Positions 35,216-44,047 of a DNA stretch of 64,000 bases are shown here, one piece after another (positions within the stretch are counted from its first letter, which is position 1; every line of letters starts with the position of its first letter). The translations under genes were made by a program, and so were the position numbers. This DNA comes from Thaumasiovibrio subtropicus (GTDB lineage Bacteria; Pseudomonadota; Gammaproteobacteria; Enterobacterales; Vibrionaceae), in the NCBI RefSeq assembly GCF_019703835.1, contig NZ_AP023054.1, forward strand, positions 2,665,580 through 2,729,579, in the 5' to 3' direction. Below the pieces are notes generated by a model. The model was not told where the DNA came from, ran no database searches, and was given only the letters and a program-made list of their open reading frames with translations.

Positions 35216-36383
35216 CCAAGACATCCTCAACTGTAAAACCTAAATTAGCCAGCGACTCTAACCCAAAACTCGGGTCGCCCGCTACTGTTATTGCACTGTA
35301 TTCGCGTCTATCCCAGTAATTCTTACGCAAATGGTCAAACTCGGCGCGCATTTTCGCTTCATCATCACCACATGCCTGCATGGCGCGGCGGAACGCACTG
35401 TCATCTCTACGGACATCGTAGACCAGTTGGACGAGGGTTTGCAGGTAATATTGATCGACGGGCTGCCCTAAACTTACCTTCGGAGTGAATGCCTCCGGAA
35501 GTAGATTCGCTGGGTTGGCGCTGTTTTTCTGGCCGAGAAAATCGCTAAAGGCATTGAAGACCATCGTCGTACCACGCGCCTTTCCTTCCAAGCCATAGCC
35601 AGCGACATGAGGCGTTGCAAAGGCTAACAGCGGTAGCAGTGCGAGATCAACCAGCGGCTCATGCTCAAACACATCCAGAATGGCCGTAATACCCGCTTGC
35701 TCAGAATCTTGTTCAACCAACTTACGTTTGAGGGCGGCATTATCAACCACCGCACCTCGCGCCGCATTGATCAGTATCGTACCCGGCAACAAGTTATTTA
35801 TTCGTTGCTCATCAAACAGGTGATAGGTCGTATGTTCTCCCTCTTTCACCAACGGCGTGTGAAGGGTAACAACATCGCATTGGGCGATGAGCGTATCAAG
35901 CTCGACAAACTCGCGGGGATCGTTTTGCTGAGCTAAAGGTGGATCACAAAGCAAAACCTCGACACCTAACGCTTGAAAACATGATGCCAAATAACTTCCA
36001 ACGTTACCGGCTCCAACAATGCCGACCTTACGATCAAAAACAGAAAAGCCATCTCGCTGGGCAAGCACCAATAAGGAGCTCAATACATACTCGGCAACCC
36101 CCACCTTATTGCAGCCTGCCGCACCATAGAACGCTATCCCTTTGTTAGCTAACAAGGCTTTATCAACATGATCCGTGCCTGCTGTCGCTGTACCGACAAA
36201 TTTCAAGCGATTCGCTTTGGCGAGTAACGCAGCATTGACTTGGGTCACGGAACGAATCATCAAGGCGTCAACATCGACAAGATCGTCTGCGGTTAAATTT
36301 CGCCCGGGAAGCAATGTCACCTCCCCTAACTGGGTAAACAGCGCTTCTGCATAGGGCATGTTTTCATCAATGACGATGTTCAT
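35199..36383 (-). CDS. pdxB: 4-phosphoerythronate dehydrogenase PdxB
   Basis: D-2-hydroxyacid dehydrogenase of pyridoxal phosphate synthesis. The catalytic trio is visible in [11 protein letters not shown] (Arg), DVFEHEP (Glu) and [17 protein letters not shown] (His). The NAD fold carries [14 protein letters not shown]. The C-terminal PdxB-specific dimerisation domain is present. The ATG at 36383 ([14 protein letters not shown], 394 residues) has AGAAGGA seven bases upstream; a longer frame to 36458 is not credible. It is divergent from glpA. Confidence 0.95.
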   Translation of the reverse strand: MNIVIDENMPYAEALFTQLGEVTLLPGRNLTADDLVDVDALMIRSVTQVNAALLAKANRLKFVGTATAGTDHVDKALLANKGIAFYGAAGCNKVGVAEYVLSSLLVLAQRDGFSVFDRKVGIVGAGNVGSYLASCFQALGVEVLLCDPPLAQQNDPREFVELDTLIAQCDVVTLHTPLVKEGEHTTYHLFDEQRINNLLPGTILINAARGAVVDNAALKRKLVEQDSEQAGITAILDVFEHEPLVDLALLPLLAFATPHVAGYGLEGKARGTTMVFNAFSDFLGQKNSANPANLLPEAFTPKVSLGQPVDQYYLQTLVQLVYDVRRDDSAFRRAMQACGDDEAKMRAEFDHLRKNYWDRREYSAITVAGDPSFGLESLANLGFTVEDVLDEPGI

Positions 36384-36476
36384 CTGCGTCCTTCTGGTTT
36401 TACTTGGCGTGAACGGCATCATCGCGATGATTTTTCGCAGGGTCAAGCCGCATTCCAAAACTCAACGTAATGCAAA

Positions 36477-36492
36477 ATGTTCACTTGAGCAC
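36477..36492. promoter_or_regulatory. DeoR-type operator-like palindrome upstream of glpA (site 1)
   Basis: ATGTTCACTTGAGCAC fits the form TTGCTCA-nn-TGAGCAA found at the PTS and regulator promoters in this window, with mismatches in the outer bases. It is about 125 bases before the glpA start. GlpR is a DeoR-family repressor, so this is a candidate GlpR site; by motif only. Confidence 0.45.
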
Positions 36493-36594
36493 AAAAACAA
36501 CATATAACAACTTTCATTCGCGCATAAACGTGGCCAAGATCACCGCCAAAGTCAGAAAAATTTGGCACATTTGCCCCATCATACTTTCCTTTGA

Positions 36595-36611
36595 ACATTC
36601 ATTTGAGCAAT
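36595..36611. promoter_or_regulatory. DeoR-type operator-like half palindrome at glpA (site 2)
   Basis: CATTTGAGCAAT at 36600-36611 is identical over 12 bases to the complement of part of the PTS-promoter site at 53426-53443. The left arm (ACATTCA) matches only partly. It ends 5 bases before the glpA start codon. Confidence 0.45.
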
Positions 36612-36616
36612 GCGAT

Positions 36617-38269
36617 ATGACAAAACGTTTTGAAACTGACGTCGTGATTATCGGCGGTGGCGCAACAGGCACGGGCATAATGCGTGATTGTGCCTTACGA
36701 GGTATTCCTTGTATTCTCATAGAAAAGAGTGACTTAGCTTCTGGCACAACCGGAAGAAACCATGGGTTACTGCATTCAGGCGCCCGCTATGCGGTAAAAG
36801 ATCAACATTCTGCACGTGAATGCATCAATGAAAACAAGATTCTTCGCCGCATCGCCAAGCACTGCGTGGAAGATAGCCAAGGCCTTTTCATTTCATTACC
36901 TGAAGACGGATTAGACTATCAGTCTGAGCTACTCGCAAGTTGTCAACAAGCAGGCATTGACGCTCAGGCACTGTCAAAACAACAGGCACTCATGCTCGAA
37001 CCCAATGCGAATCCACAACTCATTGGTGCAGTGCAGGTCCCTGATGGCACCCTAGATCCTTTTCGCTTAACGGCATCAAATGCACTTGATGCGATCGAGC
37101 ATGGCGCGCGCTTACTGACCCGTACTCAGGTTACCGGCTTGATCCAAGAACAAGAGCGCGTGATTGGCGTTGAATGCTTGTGTCTCAATAGCGGTGAGAA
37201 GATCGCGGTTTATGCCAAAGAAGTCATTAACGCAGCGGGGATTTGGGGACAGCAGCTATGCGAATATGCTGACCTCAATGTCACCATGTTTCCCGCCAAA
37301 GGATCACTCCTCATTCTTGACTACCGGATCAATAACGTCGTGCTCAATCGCTGCCGAGCCCCAGCCGACGCCGATATCCTTGTGCCAGGCGACACCATCT
37401 CTTTGATCGGTACGACGTCTGAAGAAATTGGCTATGACCAGATTGACAACCTGCACGTCACGCCAGACGAAGTCGACGTCTTAATTGAAGAAGGGTGCAA
37501 GCTCGCCCCCATCATGCGTAATACTCGCGTTTTGCGCGCTTACGCGGGTGTACGCCCCTTAGTTTCTATTGGCGGCGACAGCAGTGGCCGTGATATTAGT
37601 CGAGGGATTGTGCTGCTCGATCACGCTGAACGCGATGGTCTCAGTGGGTTCAATACCATTACCGGCGGCAAACTCATGACCTATCGTTTAATGGCAGAGC
37701 AAGCCACCGACTTAGTCGCCAAAAAACTGGGGGTGAGCACGCCATGTACTACCGACACACGGCCCTTGCCCGGTTCAAATGCGCAACAACCCAATAAACG
37801 CCACACAGCCAGCATCGCTAAACCTATTTATGCCTCGGCATGCCATCGCCACGGTGAGCGCGCCGCCGATTTCCTCGGACAGAACACCGATGATGAAACA
37901 CTTGTTTGCGAATGCGAAATGGTCACTAAAGGCGAGATTCGATATGCCATTAATCAACTCCACGTCGATACCATCACCGATCTGCGGCGTCGAACCCGCT
38001 TAGGCATGGGGCCTTGCCAAGGCGAACTCTGTGCCTATCGTGCGGCTGGCCTGTTTTCCGAGCTCGGCCATGGAAAGCACCATGCTTCACACCTGCTGCA
38101 CCGCTTTTTAGAAGAACGTTGGAAAGGTATCAAACCCGTGTTCTGGGGAGATGCCCAGCGCGAAGCCGAGTTTACCTATTGGATCTACGAAGGTTTGATG
38201 GGGATTTCAGATTTCGCCAGTGAACCTCAACCATCCTCATTTCCACAGCACAACGAACAGGAGGCATGA
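36617..38269 (+). CDS. glpA: anaerobic glycerol-3-phosphate dehydrogenase subunit A
   Basis: FAD-containing catalytic subunit that oxidises glycerol-3-phosphate to DHAP in anaerobic respiration. The ATG at 36617 gives 550 residues, beginning with TDVVIIGGGATGTGIMRD, a dinucleotide-binding motif. The C-terminal region has a BFD-like cysteine cluster (CECEMVTKGE, then MGPCQGELC) that should bind an iron-sulfur centre. It overlaps nothing and glpB starts 1 base after its stop. A much longer frame from 36470 covers the control region and is unlikely. Regulation by GlpR and by oxygen is expected for the family. Confidence 0.95.
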   Translation: MTKRFETDVVIIGGGATGTGIMRDCALRGIPCILIEKSDLASGTTGRNHGLLHSGARYAVKDQHSARECINENKILRRIAKHCVEDSQGLFISLPEDGLDYQSELLASCQQAGIDAQALSKQQALMLEPNANPQLIGAVQVPDGTLDPFRLTASNALDAIEHGARLLTRTQVTGLIQEQERVIGVECLCLNSGEKIAVYAKEVINAAGIWGQQLCEYADLNVTMFPAKGSLLILDYRINNVVLNRCRAPADADILVPGDTISLIGTTSEEIGYDQIDNLHVTPDEVDVLIEEGCKLAPIMRNTRVLRAYAGVRPLVSIGGDSSGRDISRGIVLLDHAERDGLSGFNTITGGKLMTYRLMAEQATDLVAKKLGVSTPCTTDTRPLPGSNAQQPNKRHTASIAKPIYASACHRHGERAADFLGQNTDDETLVCECEMVTKGEIRYAINQLHVDTITDLRRRTRLGMGPCQGELCAYRAAGLFSELGHGKHHASHLLHRFLEERWKGIKPVFWGDAQREAEFTYWIYEGLMGISDFASEPQPSSFPQHNEQEA

Positions 38270-38270
38270 T

Positions 38271-39566
38271 ATGCAGTTTGATACCCTTATTATCGGCGGC
38301 GGAATTGCTGGCCTAAGTTGCGCCATCCGCTGTAGCGAGCAAGGGCAAAAAGTCGCCGTTATCAGTGCGGGGCAAAGCGCGCTGCATTTCTCTTCAGGGG
38401 CGATTGATGTCCTCGGCCAGTTACCGGATGGCACCCCGGTGACCCACCCCTTTGAAAGCTGCGCTGAGTTCAAGCAACATTTTCCACACCACCCTTATGC
38501 AAAGCTTAACCGCCAACAAGTGAAAGCCTCACTCGATTGGTTTGAAACCCAGCTCACGTTGCAAGGGGTAAAGTTAGTGCATGCCTCAGGGGAGGCCAAT
38601 CATCAACGATTAACGCCGCTTGGTGCACTCCGATCTACGTATCTATCGCAGCCTTCATCACTGATGTTGCCCATTGATGAAAACCCGCACCACGCCCCTC
38701 AACATATTGTCATCGCGACAATTAGAGGCTATCGCGACTTCCAACCGACCTTGTTAAAAGAGAACCTCAGCAAACATCCTAAGTTCGCGCAGGCGAAGAT
38801 AGATACCATCACGCTAGATTTACCCACACTACCCCAACCTTGCGAATACCGTTCTATCGACATTGCCCACTTTCTGCAAACATCATCGCAACTGAACGCA
38901 CTCGCCGATCAATTGCAACGTCATGCCAAGCATGCTGATGTCATTATTCTCCCCGCCTGCGTTGGCAATGGTGACGGCCAACAAGTTATCGCGAAACTCC
39001 GTCAACGCTGTGGGCTGAACCTTTTTGAGATGCCAACGATGCCTCCCTCGTTAATGGGATTGCGAATAGAAGAAGCGTTAAAACGTCGCCTTCGTGAAGT
39101 CGGTGGGATGCTTTTAAATGGCGATCAAGTCCAACAAGGTATTTTCGACAATGGTAAAGTCAGTGCCGTCATCAGCCGCAATCACGATATGCCGCTACGT
39201 GCCAATCACTTTGTCTTAGCATCAGGCAGCTATTTTAGTCGCGGCTTGCTGGCCGAACGAAAACAGATTCGTGAACCTATCTTCGACTTATCGATTGCAT
39301 CGTCAGCTGATGTGCCCTTTCACGATGACTTTTTAAGCCCCCATCCGCACCAGTTCATGCAGCAAGGCGTCACAACCAATCAAGCCTTTCAGCCGGAGAA
39401 GGACGGAAAAACCGTACCGAACTTATTTTGCGCTGGCGCTGTGCTCGCCCACTATGACCCGGTATTTGAAGGCAGTGGCAGCGGTGTGGCTATCTCTAGC
39501 GGTTATGCCATCGCTGAACACATTCTTTCTGAAACGACAGCACAGATCGATGGAGACATCGCCTAA
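38271..39566 (+). CDS. glpB: anaerobic glycerol-3-phosphate dehydrogenase subunit B
   Basis: FMN/flavin subunit that passes electrons from GlpA toward GlpC. The ATG at 38271 has AGGAGG seven bases upstream and gives 431 residues. It starts MQFDTLIIGGGIAGLSCAIR and ends with the flavin-fold motif FCAGAVLAHYDPVFEGSGSGVAISSGYAIAEHI. It overlaps glpC by 1 base (TAATG), so the three subunits are translationally coupled. Confidence 0.95.
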   Translation: MQFDTLIIGGGIAGLSCAIRCSEQGQKVAVISAGQSALHFSSGAIDVLGQLPDGTPVTHPFESCAEFKQHFPHHPYAKLNRQQVKASLDWFETQLTLQGVKLVHASGEANHQRLTPLGALRSTYLSQPSSLMLPIDENPHHAPQHIVIATIRGYRDFQPTLLKENLSKHPKFAQAKIDTITLDLPTLPQPCEYRSIDIAHFLQTSSQLNALADQLQRHAKHADVIILPACVGNGDGQQVIAKLRQRCGLNLFEMPTMPPSLMGLRIEEALKRRLREVGGMLLNGDQVQQGIFDNGKVSAVISRNHDMPLRANHFVLASGSYFSRGLLAERKQIREPIFDLSIASSADVPFHDDFLSPHPHQFMQQGVTTNQAFQPEKDGKTVPNLFCAGAVLAHYDPVFEGSGSGVAISSGYAIAEHILSETTAQIDGDIA

Positions 39567-40795
39567 TGGAAAACACCAGCTTCGACCAGTGCATCAAATG
39601 CACAGTTTGTACCGTTTACTGCCCTGTCTCTAAACACAATCCCGATTTTCTCGGCCCCAAAACCTATGGTCCAGATGGCGAGCGTTTGCGTCGCAAAGAC
39701 CCGGCTTACTATGATGAAATGATGAGCGCATGCACTAACTGCAAACGCTGCGAGACGGCCTGTCCATCAGGCGTGAAGATTGGCGACATCATCGCCATTG
39801 CCAGAAAGAAACATGCGAAAAAGCCACTTAGCCCAAAAACGGTGCGTGACTTTATTCTTGGTCACACCGACCTCATGGGCTCGTTATCAACGCCGTTCGC
39901 GCCGATTGTCAATGCTGTCACCGATGTCAAACCGATCAAATCTCTGATGCACAAAACGCTCGGGATTCACGATCACAAACGCTTGCCGAAATATGCACGT
40001 GGCGGTACTTTCCGACGCTGGTTTAATAAACAACGTGCACAACAAGAAAAGTTCGACAGGCAGGTGCACTATTTTCATGGCTGCTACGTGAACTATAATA
40101 ATCCCCAGCAAGGCAAAGATCTGGTCAAGGTGCTCAATGCCATGGGCATTGGCGTCACGCTATTGGAAAAAGAGCAGTGCTGCGGCGTGCCGCTGATCGC
40201 CAACGGATTCTTTAAAAAGGCCACGCAAAATGCGCAACGAAATGTCAGTGCGATGACCAACGCGCTACAACAACACTCTGCGCCGATACTGTCAACGTCC
40301 TCCACCTGTGCCATGACACTGCGTGATGAGTACCCTCATGTCCTTAACGTTGATAACGGTGCGGTACGGGACAAAATTCACTATATCAGTCGCTTCTTAC
40401 TGACGGAGTTCATGCATGGCAACCAACCCAAGATGAAGAAGCTCAACCTTCGCGTCGATTACCACACCCCTTGCCATCTAGAAAAAAGTGGCAATCAGTT
40501 ATACACCATTGAACTGCTGCGAGCGATTCCGGGCATCCATCTCAACATACTCGACAGTCAGTGCTGCGGCTCAGCAGGGACCTATGGCTTTAAAGCCGAG
40601 CACTATCAAACCTCTATCAAGATAGGCACGCCAGTATTTGACACGATCACCGAGAATCAACCTGATTTTGTGATCACCGATTGCGAAACCTGCAAATGGC
40701 AAATTGAAGAAAATACCCCACATCAAGCCATTCACCCTTTGTCATTGATAGCGATGGCTTTGGCCAATGACGATGATAGTCTCACCGATAACTAG
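39566..40795 (+). CDS. glpC: anaerobic glycerol-3-phosphate dehydrogenase subunit C
   Basis: Membrane-associated iron-sulfur subunit that hands electrons to menaquinone. Two ferredoxin-type cysteine clusters (CIKCTVCTVYC near residue 10 and CTNCKRCETAC near 52) are followed by two CCG domains (EQCCGVP and DSQCCGSAG), typical of heterodisulfide-reductase-like subunits. The men genes at the left of the window supply the quinone in principle. A terminator follows at 40828-40862. Confidence 0.95.
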   Translation: MENTSFDQCIKCTVCTVYCPVSKHNPDFLGPKTYGPDGERLRRKDPAYYDEMMSACTNCKRCETACPSGVKIGDIIAIARKKHAKKPLSPKTVRDFILGHTDLMGSLSTPFAPIVNAVTDVKPIKSLMHKTLGIHDHKRLPKYARGGTFRRWFNKQRAQQEKFDRQVHYFHGCYVNYNNPQQGKDLVKVLNAMGIGVTLLEKEQCCGVPLIANGFFKKATQNAQRNVSAMTNALQQHSAPILSTSSTCAMTLRDEYPHVLNVDNGAVRDKIHYISRFLLTEFMHGNQPKMKKLNLRVDYHTPCHLEKSGNQLYTIELLRAIPGIHLNILDSQCCGSAGTYGFKAEHYQTSIKIGTPVFDTITENQPDFVITDCETCKWQIEENTPHQAIHPLSLIAMALANDDDSLTDN

Positions 40796-40827
40796 TTTCC
40801 CCCTCCTTGCACTCACTGTGCGGTAAG

Positions 40828-40862
40828 AAAAAAGCCTCAATCTAACCAATTGAGGCTTTCAT
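40828..40862. terminator. bidirectional terminator between glpC and the flavoprotein gene
   Basis: The stem AAAGCCTCAA/TTGAGGCTTT (40831-40859) is flanked by A- and T-rich tails, separating convergent glpABC and the sugar-locus transcripts. Confidence 0.8.
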
Positions 40863-40900
40863 TTTATGACCCATCATTCAATGACCAACGCTGTAGAGCA

Positions 40901-42319
40901 CTAAGACGACAAGGTTGCGCAAATGTCGCGCCAAGCGCGTTCTACCGCTAACACCACTTCAGTTCTGGCTGGATAAGGAAAGAAACCAGAAGAGATCTGC
41001 TCAAGCGTTAATCCATTTTGCATCGCAACTGAAAAGGACTGCATCCAATCGCTCGCATGTTCCCCCACCGCATGCGCACCGAGGATTTCGCCAGCCGACG
41101 TGAGATGGACGACGACTGATGCCGTAGGGTGTTGCTCAGTCACAAATCGATCTAACTGGCTAGGGTCGACGACAACGGTGTGAAAGTTCCTCTCCGCCTC
41201 GCGCAACTGCGCTGCGGTTTGCCCTAGGTGATAGACCTCAGGCGAGGTGTAAATGGCCCAGCACATACCGTGGTGATCAGTTGAATACACGGTGTCACTG
41301 AGTAAGTTTTCAACAACACGTTTGCCCTGATAGCCTGCCGCATGCGTAAAGGCAAATTGCCCATTCACATCCCCAACCGCAAAGATATGCGGTTGAGACG
41401 TCCGGCCATAAGCATCAACCTTAATCGCATGCCGATGAGTGTTCACACCCGCTGCTGAGAGCCCTAAATCATCAGTTGTAGGACGACGCCCTGCCGCAAC
41501 CAAGACATGGCTGCACTGCAATGTCTGTACTTCGTTATCACACTGAATGTCGACAGCAATCTTTCTGCCTTCACGCTGAGTCACACCCGAGACTTGGCAC
41601 CCTGACAACAAACTGAGCTCTTCACGCAAGTGCTGGCATAACACGTCTCTGACTTGCGGCTCTTCATTCGCTAATAAGACCTTCGACGCTTCAACAACAG
41701 TCACGCGACTGCCTAACCTCGCAAAGGATTGCCCGAGCTCCAACCCGATGACGCCACCTCCCACAACAACAAGATGTTCGGGCAACGCCTCAAGATCAAA
41801 GAGGGTTTCATTGGTCAGGTAGTCAATGGTATTGAGGCCCGGTATCGGTGGTAATACAGGACGAGAGCCCGTCGCGATAATAAAGTGCTTGCCTGTCACC
41901 TGCGCAGGGCACGTCGCTTCAAACGACGGGCTTGGATGCAACGCCAGTGTGGTCGCATCAATAAACTCGCCACGGGCGTGAAAAATATCGGCGCCCATGG
42001 CTTCAAAGCGCTCATCACTGTCATGATAAAACAAGGTTTCGATCGCGGCGCGAACACGTGACTTGACTAACGCCATCGACAACGGCCGAGACAGGGATTC
42101 TGGCAGTTGACCACCAAACAGGCGCGCACTTTTTCGCCATTGATGCACCTCTGCAGCAACCTTAATCAGCGCTTTGGAGGGTACGCAGCCATGATGCAAA
42201 CAGTCTCCCCCCATTTCAGGTTGCGCTTCGACAATTGCAACCCGCATGCCAGCTCTTAACGCGGTGGAGGCCGCTCTTAATCCCCCTGCGCCAGCGCCAA
42301 TAATCACGAGATCATACAT
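40901..42319 (-). CDS. MerA-like FAD-dependent pyridine-nucleotide disulfide oxidoreductase
   Basis: A 472-residue class I flavoprotein disulfide reductase. FAD motif YDLVIIGAGAGGLRAA at residues 2-17, redox cysteines C40 and C45 in GGDCLHHGCVPSK, and NAD motif VVVGGGVIGLELGQSFARLG. The C terminus reads FFPYPARTE where lipoamide dehydrogenase has the catalytic HPxxxE, as in mercuric reductases and related MerA-like proteins. It lacks the vicinal cysteine pair at the C terminus and the HMA domain of true MerA, so mercury reduction is not supported. The start overlaps the upstream sulfurtransferase by 8 bases. Substrate unknown. Confidence 0.88.
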   Translation of the reverse strand: MYDLVIIGAGAGGLRAASTALRAGMRVAIVEAQPEMGGDCLHHGCVPSKALIKVAAEVHQWRKSARLFGGQLPESLSRPLSMALVKSRVRAAIETLFYHDSDERFEAMGADIFHARGEFIDATTLALHPSPSFEATCPAQVTGKHFIIATGSRPVLPPIPGLNTIDYLTNETLFDLEALPEHLVVVGGGVIGLELGQSFARLGSRVTVVEASKVLLANEEPQVRDVLCQHLREELSLLSGCQVSGVTQREGRKIAVDIQCDNEVQTLQCSHVLVAAGRRPTTDDLGLSAAGVNTHRHAIKVDAYGRTSQPHIFAVGDVNGQFAFTHAAGYQGKRVVENLLSDTVYSTDHHGMCWAIYTSPEVYHLGQTAAQLREAERNFHTVVVDPSQLDRFVTEQHPTASVVVHLTSAGEILGAHAVGEHASDWMQSFSVAMQNGLTLEQISSGFFPYPARTEVVLAVERAWRDICATLSS

Positions 42320-43172
42320 CGGCCACCTCATCTTGTGGCAAACCCTCTGATTCATAGGGCAAACCTAAATAGGACCACTCTATCCAAGAACCATCATAGT
42401 TAGTGACATGAGGAAAACCGAGAATTTGCGTCAAGGCAAACAGCGTGTGTGCCGAGCGGATACCCGCGTGACAGTAACAATGGATGGTTTGGCTTGGGTT
42501 TAAGCCCACTTGCTCGCATAAGGCGAGCAACGCCGCTTTGGATTTGAAGCGGTTGGCGTTCTGCTTATCGACAGTGTCGTGAAAGTCCAGCCATTTTGCG
42601 TTGGGCAATCGCCCGGCATAACTGGCACCCGCGACACACTCTTGACCATTAAACTCCGCAGGCAGACGCACATCAAGCAGCACGCTCGCCGTATCACGCT
42701 TCTCAGACACAACGGACTGCAATTCAACATGGTCGCTGAGCCAGTCTTGACGCGACACTGAGGCGTCAAAGGCAAAATCACCCTCTGCGTAGCTCGGCGG
42801 TTCGCTGACCAAAGAGACACTGGCTTCGAGTAACGCATCGATTCCGCCATCAATGATCATCACGTTTCTAAAACCATATACGGCCAACAACCACCAAAAT
42901 CGACAGCTGTCGTAGTTTGCTCTGTCATCGTATAGAACGAGCGTTTGATCTTTGTTTACCCCCAATGCGCGCAGCATCCGTTGTAGTGCGTCGGAGTCTA
43001 AACGCATGCACGCATAAGGGTAGGCTGTACTAAATAGGGTCGCTCTCGGTACGTTCACCGCCCCTGCCACATGCCCTTGTGAATAGGCTTTTTCGCCACG
43101 CATATCGAAAATTCGGCAGTCATGCGCTGCCAAAACATCCGCGAGTTGCGCGGCTTCCATTAAAGCAGTCAT
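42312..43172 (-). CDS. two-domain rhodanese-type sulfurtransferase
   Basis: A 286-residue protein with an inactive N-terminal and an active C-terminal rhodanese domain, as in thiosulfate and mercaptopyruvate sulfurtransferases. The likely catalytic cysteine is C234 in CYCHAGIRSA; a family-typical WxEW segment follows (GSWIEWSYLGLP). The active-site loop is not the CGSGVTA of SseA, so thiosulfate or another sulfane donor is as likely as mercaptopyruvate. The gene overlaps the flavoprotein gene by 8 bases, suggesting that the pair acts together in sulfur chemistry. Confidence 0.85.
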   Translation of the reverse strand: MTALMEAAQLADVLAAHDCRIFDMRGEKAYSQGHVAGAVNVPRATLFSTAYPYACMRLDSDALQRMLRALGVNKDQTLVLYDDRANYDSCRFWWLLAVYGFRNVMIIDGGIDALLEASVSLVSEPPSYAEGDFAFDASVSRQDWLSDHVELQSVVSEKRDTASVLLDVRLPAEFNGQECVAGASYAGRLPNAKWLDFHDTVDKQNANRFKSKAALLALCEQVGLNPSQTIHCYCHAGIRSAHTLFALTQILGFPHVTNYDGSWIEWSYLGLPYESEGLPQDEVADV

Positions 43173-43237
43173 TGCATTCCCTCATTGATTGGCAAACGGT
43201 GCCTTACCCACATTGTGGTCAGGCACCGAGCGCGTAT

Positions 43238-44047
43238 TTAGGCAGGTACAGGCGCTGCTAAGCGACGCCGAATGTCGTCGACAGAGCCGAAAACATAGTC
43301 AGGTTGGATATGGCTTGTCTCGACATCTTCCGCCTTGGTTTCGCCGCTGAGTACCAGACAAGAGGTGATGTTGGCATTTTTACCAATTTTCACATCGGTA
43401 TAAATGCGATCTCCGACCATGGCTAAACTGCCTTTTTCGAGCTGATATTTTTGACACAGTGCATCAATCATCGCGGCGTTAGGTTTACCCACCACATAAG
43501 GACGCTTGCCCGTCGTCGCTTCAATCATCTCTATCATGGCTCCGGTATCTGGCATCACCTTGCCACCCGCAAGCGGACAAACAAAATCAGGGTGCGTCGC
43601 CACATAAGGGACACCTTCGATGATCCAGTCACATGCTTGCCAAACGCGGTCGTAAGTCATTGTGGTATCAAAGCCCAGTACCACAACGTCCGGCTTTTCT
43701 TCGCCATCAACCAGTTCAAAGCCGGCGTCAACAAAGCTATCCCGTAACGATGCGTTGCCCAACAAGAACACCTTCTTGCCAAAGTTCGACTCTTGCAAGT
43801 AAATGGTCGTCGCTTCGCCTGACGTAAAAATCGTCTCCTTCTCAACCTCAATACCTAGATTGGCGAGTTTCTGCTGATAGTTATCACGATTTTTAGAGGA
43901 GTTATTGGTCAGAAAGATAAACTGCTTGCCTTGCTCGGTAAGCGCATTCAGAAACTCTGCAGCCCCTTCAATAAGCTTATCTCCTAGATAAATCGTGCCG
44001 TCCATATCAAGTAAGAAACAGCCGACATCTTGAATCGATTTAGTCAT
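43238..44047 (-). CDS. NagD-like HAD-IIA sugar/nucleotide phosphatase
   Basis: Haloacid-dehalogenase phosphatase of 269 residues. Motif I LLDMDGTIYLGD holds nucleophile D14 and acid D16; motif II is FLTNNSSKN; motif III VVGKPN; motif IV MVGDRIYTDVKIG. The HAD-IIA cap lies between motifs II and III. Its start overlaps the GH42 stop by 8 bases, so it belongs to the sugar locus and may dephosphorylate a pathway intermediate or remove a toxic sugar phosphate. Resemblance to NagD is by family only. Confidence 0.9.
   Translation of the reverse strand: MTKSIQDVGCFLLDMDGTIYLGDKLIEGAAEFLNALTEQGKQFIFLTNNSSKNRDNYQQKLANLGIEVEKETIFTSGEATTIYLQESNFGKKVFLLGNASLRDSFVDAGFELVDGEEKPDVVVLGFDTTMTYDRVWQACDWIIEGVPYVATHPDFVCPLAGGKVMPDTGAMIEMIEATTGKRPYVVGKPNAAMIDALCQKYQLEKGSLAMVGDRIYTDVKIGKNANITSCLVLSGETKAEDVETSHIQPDYVFGSVDDIRRRLAAPVPA

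Noticed and set aside
40901..42319. Mercuric reductase (mer resistance)
   Set aside because: No HMA domain, no C-terminal vicinal cysteines and no merR, merT or merP nearby.
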